Positions 56,909 through 64,000 of a stretch of DNA of 64,000 nucleotides are shown one piece after another (position 1 is the first letter of the stretch; every line of letters starts with the position of its first letter). Origin of the DNA: Eupeodes corollae (lineage: Eukaryota; Arthropoda; Insecta; Diptera; Syrphidae); NCBI RefSeq assembly GCF_945859685.1, contig NC_079148.1:24625946-24689945 (forward strand), given 5' to 3'. The position numbers and the translations under genes are program-made. A model generated the notes under the pieces. That model did not search any database. It was not told where the DNA came from and was given only the letters and a program-made list of their open reading frames with translations.

Positions 56909-59900
56909 AATGGTAGGCATGTGCATTCAGGAGGACACAAGCGTCCACAGGTTTTTTTTCTCAACACCCACCTCTGTCTATCAACTCCTACTCTCACCTC
57001 CCTGCGGTGAACATCGAATGCCTAGTACCTAAACTTGATATTGGGTTCTAACCCCAGTGGAAAGTTATTGGGGCAGCAAACGAGAGAGGGGGGGAGGTGT
57101 TTCCACTAAGGCAGATGGAATCAACGGTGGCGTCTACAGTTCCGGTAAGGTTGAACTACTTAGTGAACATCTTATAGGGCTTCGTCGGCATATTCGGAGC
57201 CCAGGGGTGACTTCCTGGCCACGTAAAAAAATACCTTAGTTTCGAAGCACCAACCAGCCTCAGATACGGACGGATTCACTGATGACAACCTACGCAAACG
57301 AAATAAGGACAACGAACTTCGGATCTGTACGTGGAATGTTAGGTCCCTTAACAGACCAAGTGCAGCCGAACAATTAGCGGAAGTCCTAAACTGCTGCAAG
57401 GCGATGGGATAGACAGGGCAAAGGCAAACTAAAAGACTGCGATGTATACTACGGCGACTGCTATTGAGAATAAAGACAGCGTCTATTTGGACTCAGGCAA
57501 AAAGTCCTGAGTTTCAATAGTGTGAGCGAGCGCGTCACGACAATCCGCATCAAGGCTAAATTCGACAACATAAGCCTAATATGCGCCCATGCTTACACAG
57601 AGGAGAAAGATGAAGACAGCAAAGACATATTCTTCGAGCTCTTGGACAAGACATATGAGCAGTGCCCTGGCTATGACATTAAAATCTTAGGAGATTTTAA
57701 CGCCAAGCTAGGAAGAGATCGACGCACGACACTTCTTCAGTATACAGGATATCCAAACATTCCGAGGGGACAACATTGACTCGAACCACTACCTAACTGT
57801 AGCCAAGGCTACGGATATCCCGATCTAAGCCAAAACACGGAAGTAATGTGAGAAGTTTCGACGTTAGACGGCTACAATTGCCATGTCCTTTTCCAATCGA
57901 GTCTCTAATAATCTCTTAAGGAGTCCTATGCTGCCTGCATTAAGCGTTGAAAACCAGTGGCAGCTCTGCCTTGCAGCCATCAGAGATGTCGCCTCTGAAC
58001 TGCTAGGTTTTACATGGCCAGTACAGTGAAACCCCTGGTTCGACGACAAATGCCGGCAAGCATACGCAGCGAAACAACAAGCATACACAACAGCGCTGCA
58101 CAAAAGGACTAGAGCTGCTCGAGAGCTCTACGAGCAGAAGAGGAGAGAGGAACACCGGCTTCTTAGTTGGAAAAAAAGAGAGCATGAAAAGCGCGCGATC
58201 GAGGAGATAGAGGGATGTCACAACAGAAATAAGGTTCATACATTTTACCAAAAGGTAAAAAAACCTCCCAAGGGTACCAGCCACGAACCGAAGCCTGTAA
58301 AGATGATCAGAGGAACATCGTAGTAGAACCGCAGTCGATGTTGAGAATATGGAAAGACCACTTGTCCAAATTATATAACGGCGATGACGAACCAAATTCC
58401 GCTGTAAGGGAGATAGATCCACTGAACCTACGTGACGCAGATCAACAAAACAGAATACCCGACCTCGACGAAGTAAAGATAGCTATATCTAAACTGAAGT
58501 CGGCATCGCTGCCGAACTCTTCAAAGCAGCAGGCGATGACTTGGTACGGAGCATGCACCAACTCATCTGCAAAATATGGTCGGAAGAACGCATGCACGAT
58601 GAGTTGAATCTCAGCATAGAGTGCCCGATACATAAGAAAGGAGACCCTCTAAACTGCGCCAACTACAGAGCCATCAGTCTCCTTAACATTAAATATAAGA
58701 TCCTCTCTGCCGTATTATGTGAACGTCTGAAGCCGTTCGTCAACAACCTGATAGGTCCTTATCAGTGTGGCTTCAGACCAGGAAAGTCCACTATCGACAA
58801 AATATTCACACTACGGCAGATTTGGAAAAAACCCAGGAGCTTCAAATCGATACCCACCATCTCTTTATCGATTTTAAAGCCGCGTATGACAGCATCTATA
58901 GGGAAGAGCTCTACCGAGCAATGTCTAGTTTTGACATCCTTGGCAAACTTATCCGTTTGTGCAGAATGACGATGGAGAATGCACGCTGCTCTATCAAGGT
59001 CGGAAAAGATCTTACCGATGCATTTGATGTTGAAAAAGGTTTTAGACAAGGCGATGCACTGTCATGCACCTTCTTTAACATCGTTTTGGAAAGAATTATG
59101 CAAAACTCAACTGTCAACACTTGAGGCACAATCTTCCAAAGGTCCATCCTACTACTCGGATACGCAGATGATATTGACATAATTGGAAGATCAAAGCGTG
59201 ATGTCAGTGGATCGTTTTTGAGCATTGCGACGGAAGCGAAGAAGATGGGATTAGTGGTCAATGAGGGCAAGACCAAGTATATGCTGTCATCAAAAAAGGA
59301 CACTGAACGACGACGTCTTGGACAAAACGTCACCATGGACAGCTATGACTTTGAGGTAGTTAAGGACTTTGTCTACCTAGGCACCGCTATTAATACAGAC
59401 AACGACACCAGCGCTGAAATCAAAAGAAGAATAACTCTTGCAAATCGCTGCTTCTTTGGACTTAGAAGGCAATTGAGAAATAAAGTCCTCTCTCGAGCAT
59501 CTAAAATCACCACCTATAAGACACTCATCATCCCAGTTCTCATTTATGGCGCTGAAACCTGGAAAGATGAGAGCGTCTTAGGATGCTTCGAGAGAAAAAT
59601 TCTTCGGGTGATGTTTGGTCCCGTACGCATAGATGGAGAATGGAGAAGAAGATATAACGACAAACTGTACGGGCTGTACAGCGACACTGACCTAGTTAAC
59701 AGAATTAAAGTCCAACGGCTTAGATGGCTAGGTCATGTAGAGCGAATGGAAATCAACGCTCCAGCCCGGAAGGTCTTCGAATCCAATTCCGAGGGACGGC
59801 GCAGTAGAGGAAGACCGTCACTCAGGTGAAGACCCCAACCAACTTGGCGTGCGAAACTGTAGACAGCTAGCTAGGGATCGAGCTGCCTGGAGACGCATAT

Positions 59901-59950
59901 TGGTTAAGGCCCAGGTCCACCCGGACATTAGCGCCACCTTAAATAAGTAA
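56909..59950 (+). mobile_element. RTE-like LINE, copy C (full length with deletions)
   Basis: Starts AATGGTAGGCATGTGCATTC, the same 5' end as copy B, and ends TTAGCGCCACCTTAAATAAG at 59950. It is shorter than copy B (3.04 kb against 3.44 kb) because of internal deletions, for example near 57715 in the endonuclease and near 58500 in the linker. Confidence 0.88.
57280..59830 (+). pseudogene. RTE-like endonuclease/reverse transcriptase, broken (copy C)
   Basis: Frames in order: WNVRSLNRPSAAEQL-like start near 57335, ICAHAYTEEKDEDSKDIFFE, ILGDFNAKLGRD, then an RT with NYRAISLLNIKYKIL, GPYQCGFRPGKSTIDKIF, DFKAAYDSIYREEL and KGFRQGDALSC. After a stop (TGA at 59123) come YADDIDIIG-equivalent codons near 59160, then MGLVVNEGKTKYMLSSKKD, FVYLGTAINTDNDTSAEIKR and LRWLGHVERMEINAPARKVF. 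Several frameshifts and at least one stop. Shares sub-family differences with copy A (REIDPLNL, DADQQNRIPDLDEV, EWRRRYND). Confidence 0.88.
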
Positions 59951-61239
59951 CATCTTACTATGTCTTACCAATTTGTTAAAGTTAAAATCACGAAATGGCT
60001 ACTTTAACTTTTGATAATTTGCTGAGTCCATATGACATCTGTACAATTATTCTTATAAGAGCAGTAGAATGTCCAGTCAACAGTTGAGAATTCTAATTAA
60101 AAGATCCCTTTAAGCGAACTGGCTTTGTTTATTTTCACGAACTGTCACTTTTTGGACATGTTTGGATGTTCGTTTTAATTTTTAGGAAAAAGCAATAATC
60201 CGTTTACCAGTTCACAAAACGAAAAGAAAGATTTAAAAAACCTAAGAGCTTGCATGTTTGCAAGACTGTATCTTAATGAATAATGTTATATTCATTGAAC
60301 TTATTTATAAACAATCAAAACTTTTAGTTTCAATGTGAACGAAACAAAAGCAAAAAGAAAATTTACATCGATTTAATTCTCGTGCACGATCCACCCAGAC
60401 TTATGTCTATCTACATAATATGTACAAGGAAATAAAAAAAGTGACAAAACAAAACTACAAACAATCGTATGTCTGCGTGTAAACTAAAAAACAAACAGAA
60501 CTTAAGCTTTAACTTAACACTAATTGTCAAGAGCGACAAGAGAAAGGTGAGAATAACCTAATACTTCACTCTATTTATGGTGAAAAGAAAAGTGAAATCC
60601 CATGAAGTAAAATGTTACAGATGTTTATGTCACGACCAAGTCCGTCAAAACTCTAGAAAATAAAATCTTTAAATTATTACCAACTTGAAGGCGTTAACCA
60701 AAGTGATGTGTGACATTTAAAGACACATTGAATACATCACTTGTTAATATACAAAATTCACACATTACTTGGTATATTAATATCTACGTTTTCAAATCTC
60801 ACGATACTTGAATCTACATATAATTGCATATTGACATCTCAAATTAAATCCTAACTTGTTTTGCGTTCAATTGAACCTTCGCTTCGTATGGACTGATCAA
60901 GTGAGGTTTTCACTTAACATCAAGTCATCCGAAGAATATTTTGGTAAGAAAAAGTGAATGTAGTCAATTCAAGTTTTGGGATTTTTCTCAAATGTTTCGT
61001 TTGATTAGATTGAAACCAGGAAAAGTCAAAACAACATAAAATCACAGCATCACCCATGCACGCGGCTTAGCTAAAGAGGTAACATTTCCACTGAATGGAA
61101 GTATCGTTTCGACATTTTTATATGAGAAGAGTATACAAGATGGCCTTTCGCTAAAGAAATTGATATTTGTATAAGACTACAACTATTTAATGGAATATGA
61201 AAGTACCTTACTAAAGCCGCAATGATGTACCCAGTACAT
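59951..61239. other. intergenic, nothing recognised
   Basis: About 1.3 kb without supported features. If 61240-61426 is a terminal exon, this stretch would be its intron. Confidence 0.35.
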
Positions 61240-61426
61240 GCAGTATATTGTAAGCCTGGAAGGTATTTGCAACTTAAACTTTATGATCAACCGGCCGCCT
61301 GACAATGGCGGTGCTGGCTTGTGGCAGGCTGGCTGGACGATACGGGGCTTCCGCGACGGTGGCGATAGTGGCGCCAACAGTGTCCAATTCCAATTCACCT
61401 TACGGAAGGAGCTGCATGACAAGTAA
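61240..61426 (+). CDS. possible terminal coding exon of an unrecognised gene
   Basis: A sharply GC-richer block in AT-rich surroundings, preceded by CATGCAG at 61240 (a usable 3' splice site). It has an open frame ending in TAA at 61424-61426. Codons favour C or G in third position (GAC, GGC, AAC, TTC, AAG, CTG), unlike nearby DNA. The frame includes NRPPDNGGAGLWQAGW, TIRGFRDGGDSGANS and the C-terminus TLRKELHDK. I do not recognise the protein. AATAAA words follow near 61693 and 61706. The opposite strand is also open but has poorer codon choice. It could equally be a transposon piece. Confidence 0.4.
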
Positions 61427-62114
61427 TAAGTTTTGTTTACCAAAGTATGTAGGAGTTTATTTTATTATATATTGTATTTATACATATATACTAACCAGAT
61501 AAATGTTGAGGTCTACGTCTAGAGTGGCGAGTTTAAGATTGCAGGTTTTAGGCTGATTGGTGATCAAATAGAGATAATTTGATAATGATAACTTGGTCTT
61601 TTATAGGATATATTTGAACGAAAAGGGGAAATATAAAAATAATGGAATAATCTCAAGTGAAAGTGGAGTGATAACATACATAATTATTGTTAAATAAAAA
61701 ATATAAATAAAACACTTCTTAATTGTTTCAAATATTGAAACCGGTAACAATAAATATAGAGTATAGGAAGTAGAAATTTGCTTCCTTTCCTTATGATGGA
61801 GGAAATATTGTAGGTGATTTAAGGTATCTATTGATGTTCCAAAGTACTTTATCTGTACATGCACCTTATTATTATAGAAAAATTAATTAATAGGTTTACA
61901 ATATAAAATATATCGAGTTTAAGTCTAGATTGTTTGATTTAATTATAAAAAATACCCATGATGCATAGAAATACCATGCAATACCTGTAATAGATCAAAT
62001 CTTTACGATATCAGTGCCTCACTTAGTTAGGATATTATAACGTGAGTATGAAAAGTTGGCACGCATTTGGGGCGACATTCCATTAAGGGTGCAAGCCTAG
62101 ATTTTTTATATTTA
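61427..62114. other. AT-rich DNA, possible 3' UTR
   Basis: Nothing recognised; includes AATAAA words near 61693-61711 that could serve the exon above. Confidence 0.3.
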
Positions 62115-62760
62115 CTTACAGCATATAATGACTACATATATGGCAATTTTTGCATTCGTAAATAAAATTCAAACTCGAGATTTTAATCAAACATGACATA
62201 ACAATAGTAGAGAAGTCGAAAAAGTGGGTCCCCTGTCTGGTCTGTCTATCTGGCCTCGCCCCTACAACCCAAGCTATTGAGTCGATTGACTTCAAATTTG
62301 GAAATGAAGGTTTTGAGCCGATTCGCGTTGAGATTTTTTTCATTTTTGCATGACTAAAAATAACAGTAGTACCCATACAAATTTTTTGGTGGAAAATCGA
62401 AAATTCCAATTTCCTTAAAACCGAACCGATAAATTCCTTTAATTTTCTCAATTTTTTTAATTTGTGATATTTTAATATAAAACAAAATATATTTATATTT
62501 TTGTATTGCGCCAGAAGGATCCCAACGAAAAAAAGTTTGTATGTGCTTAAGTTTTTTCTGCACAAGCTCTTATACTGTCTCAATGGTATTTGACGATAAA
62601 AAATGTCACTGTTTTTACTTTTGATTTAAGAAAATATTAAACTTTTTGTTCGAAATTCGATATCTGGAAAATGAAAACTGTTTGGATGTAGTATAATTTT
62701 TTTTCTTTCTTTTCACTCAAAAGACTGGATTTTGCGAATCCAATTGTTATTAAAATTTGG
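62115..62760 (+). repeat. dispersed repeat P, single copy
   Basis: Shares the order of landmarks with the fne-intron palindrome arms: CTACATATATGGCAATTTTT and TGCATTCGTAAAT, ACTCGAGATTTTAATCAAAC, AAGTGGGTCCC, GTCGATTGACTTCAAATTTG, CCATACAAATTTTTTGGTGG, and TTTTTGTATTGCGCCAGAAG. It is not a palindrome here, so the arms of the intron palindrome derive from a dispersed family. Confidence 0.7.
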
Positions 62761-63579
62761 TGGGCGCCAGGAAACCTTTTAAAGGGTCGTTTGCCTTGAC
62801 CGGGAGCTGAAAATGTTTCTTCAACATTTTAAAAGAAACGAAACGTTTTAAATCCTTGATGGGGAGTTTGATAATTTTATTTGTTTAACGAAATGTCCTA
62901 GGAAACGGCTTCGGATAAAAACCTAGGAATCTTTTCAAAGAAATTAGTTGACAGTGATACAATGGTAAGTAAAATGGCAACGAAGTAATTTAAACAGATA
63001 AGGAAAAGAACAATGCAAAAGCGAATTTATACCGAAACCGATTGAATGGACCGTTATTATTCTGTCCCGAAAGAATGACAACAGTTAAAACCAAACGAAT
63101 TTCAAGAAACAAAAAGAAACAGATTTCAATACAAATCTACTTATCCTGTGTTAATTTTTCCTTTTACGATTGACCCTTCTGGCGATTTCTTCTCTGATCC
63201 CTTTTTTGTTCTTACTCTTTCCACAAACTCCACTCTTTTCTATCTTTATAATTTTTTTTTTGTATTAGGTCACTATGTTCCAACTTTAACTTTTCTGTCA
63301 TACTAAAACAATATGTTGGGCTCACTGGCCATGATGTTCGGCAGCGCTTCTCACTCTTTTAAACGATTTGTCGTGTGAGTCTCCAGCTCGTCCGCTGGCT
63401 CAGCACGATCTCCAAACGGGATATATCTAAATTTGTCATCCCTAAAGGGCTCGAGGACTGTATCTGAGGGTTGGGATGGAGGGGAAGACACAAAACAAGA
63501 GTAAACATGGTCCGAAACGATTTTAAGAATCATGTAAGGGATGATTTTTGTTGCGGTAAATCATACCGTAACATGGATA
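62761..63579. other. intergenic, one weak open frame (63351-63533, minus)
   Basis: A 60-codon minus-strand frame containing SPPSQPSDTVLEPFRDDKF and YIPFGDRAEPADELE has moderately coding-like codons but no splice or start context that I trust. The rest of the stretch is unrecognised. Confidence 0.25.
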
Positions 63580-63581
63580 TA

Positions 63582-64000
63582 CAGTTGTGTTCATAAAAAA
63601 ACAGTGCTCTCAAAATAAAACAAAAAGGCCCTCAATATCTAGGTTATAAAACATTTCATTAAACTTCTAATAACAAACTAAAATATTTTATTCTTAATAA
63701 CAGAAAATAAGTATTATCGATTTTTTACCGTTAGCTTTGTTACAGTAAAAACCGCTTTTTAAATATATGGCTGTTCATAAAAATAGCAGTGCATGAAAAA
63801 GTACTTGATGTATTACGTAAGAAGTAAGAAAAATTGTAATAAGTTATATGAAAGTGTAGAAATAATGATAGCTTACAATTATGATGCTTCGCATCTACGT
63901 GGCATCGAGTCCACTAAAACCTGACACCTTTCGACTGGTATCACGCACTGCTTCCCACAACTATATCGAATTATAGGGTTTTGCTTTATGAAATGCCTTC
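63582..64000 (-). mobile_element. Tc1-like transposon, 3' end, cut by the window edge
   Basis: The end CAGTTGTGTTCATAAAAAAA with TA at 63580-63581 is a typical Tc1-like terminal repeat. A second copy of the motif (CTGTTCATAAAAATAGCAGTG-like, near 63770) lies about 190 bp inside, the IR/DR-type arrangement. The transposase C-terminus is read on the minus strand at the window edge. Confidence 0.75.
63884..64000 (-). pseudogene. Tc1-like transposase C-terminus (partial)
   Basis: The minus-strand frame ends CQVLVDSMPRRCEAS and a stop. The SMPRR motif is the hallmark of Tc1-like C-termini. The remainder lies beyond the window, so integrity cannot be judged. Confidence 0.7.

Overview
The window looks like nuclear DNA of a fly (Diptera, probably a higher fly). 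It has an ELAV/Hu-family gene with fly-like exon joints, a MADF-BESS gene, short GT-AG introns, AT-rich spacers and a dense load of insect-type transposons. I cannot name the species from sequence alone.

Host genes. (1) A found-in-neurons-like (fne) ELAV RNA-binding protein on the plus strand: coding exons 829-1024, 1148-1640 and 14739-15069 (339 aa), with a 13.1 kb second intron full of repeats. (2) Two same-strand paralogous isoaspartyl peptidase/L-asparaginase genes (23459-24415 and 32824-33780), 9 kb apart, with short tracts of near-identical DNA that suggest gene conversion. (3) A SPRING1 (C12orf49, SREBP-pathway regulator) homologue on the minus strand (34189-34877), for which I could place the small first exon carrying the membrane anchor. 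(4) A MADF-BESS DNA-binding protein on the minus strand (exons 44424-44777 and 41238-41849), with a broken BESS-only copy in inverted orientation at 37745-38270. (5) A possible last exon of an unrecognised gene at 61240-61426.

Mobile DNA. The stretch between the asparaginase genes is a nest. It holds an apparently intact 2.69 kb piggyBac element (24461-27149, 640-aa transposase in three exons), tRNA-derived SINEs, MITEs, a Tc1-like fossil and LINE fragments. Three long copies and one fragment of an RTE-like LINE lie at 17487-20857 (-), 50313-53757 (-), 56909-59950 (+) and 56168-56747 (+); they end in TAAG repeats. The SINE 3' tail resembles the RTE 3' tail. A 1.8-2.1 kb repeat family with terminal AACTTCCCAT motifs, an ACGT-type microsatellite and about 175-bp internal repeats occurs three times (12849-14610, 42490-44250, 46266-48386). 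It resembles Helentron-associated elements.

Large-scale structure. fne intron 2 contains a roughly 5.5 kb imperfect palindrome (about 6925-12480), interrupted by a 1.3 kb Tc1/mariner-type element in one arm and a 0.5 kb module in the other. Further repeats, MITEs and RTE copies fill most of 35-60 kb. The right end (59.9-64 kb) is mostly unrecognised AT-rich DNA, with one repeat copy and the end of a Tc1-like element at the edge.
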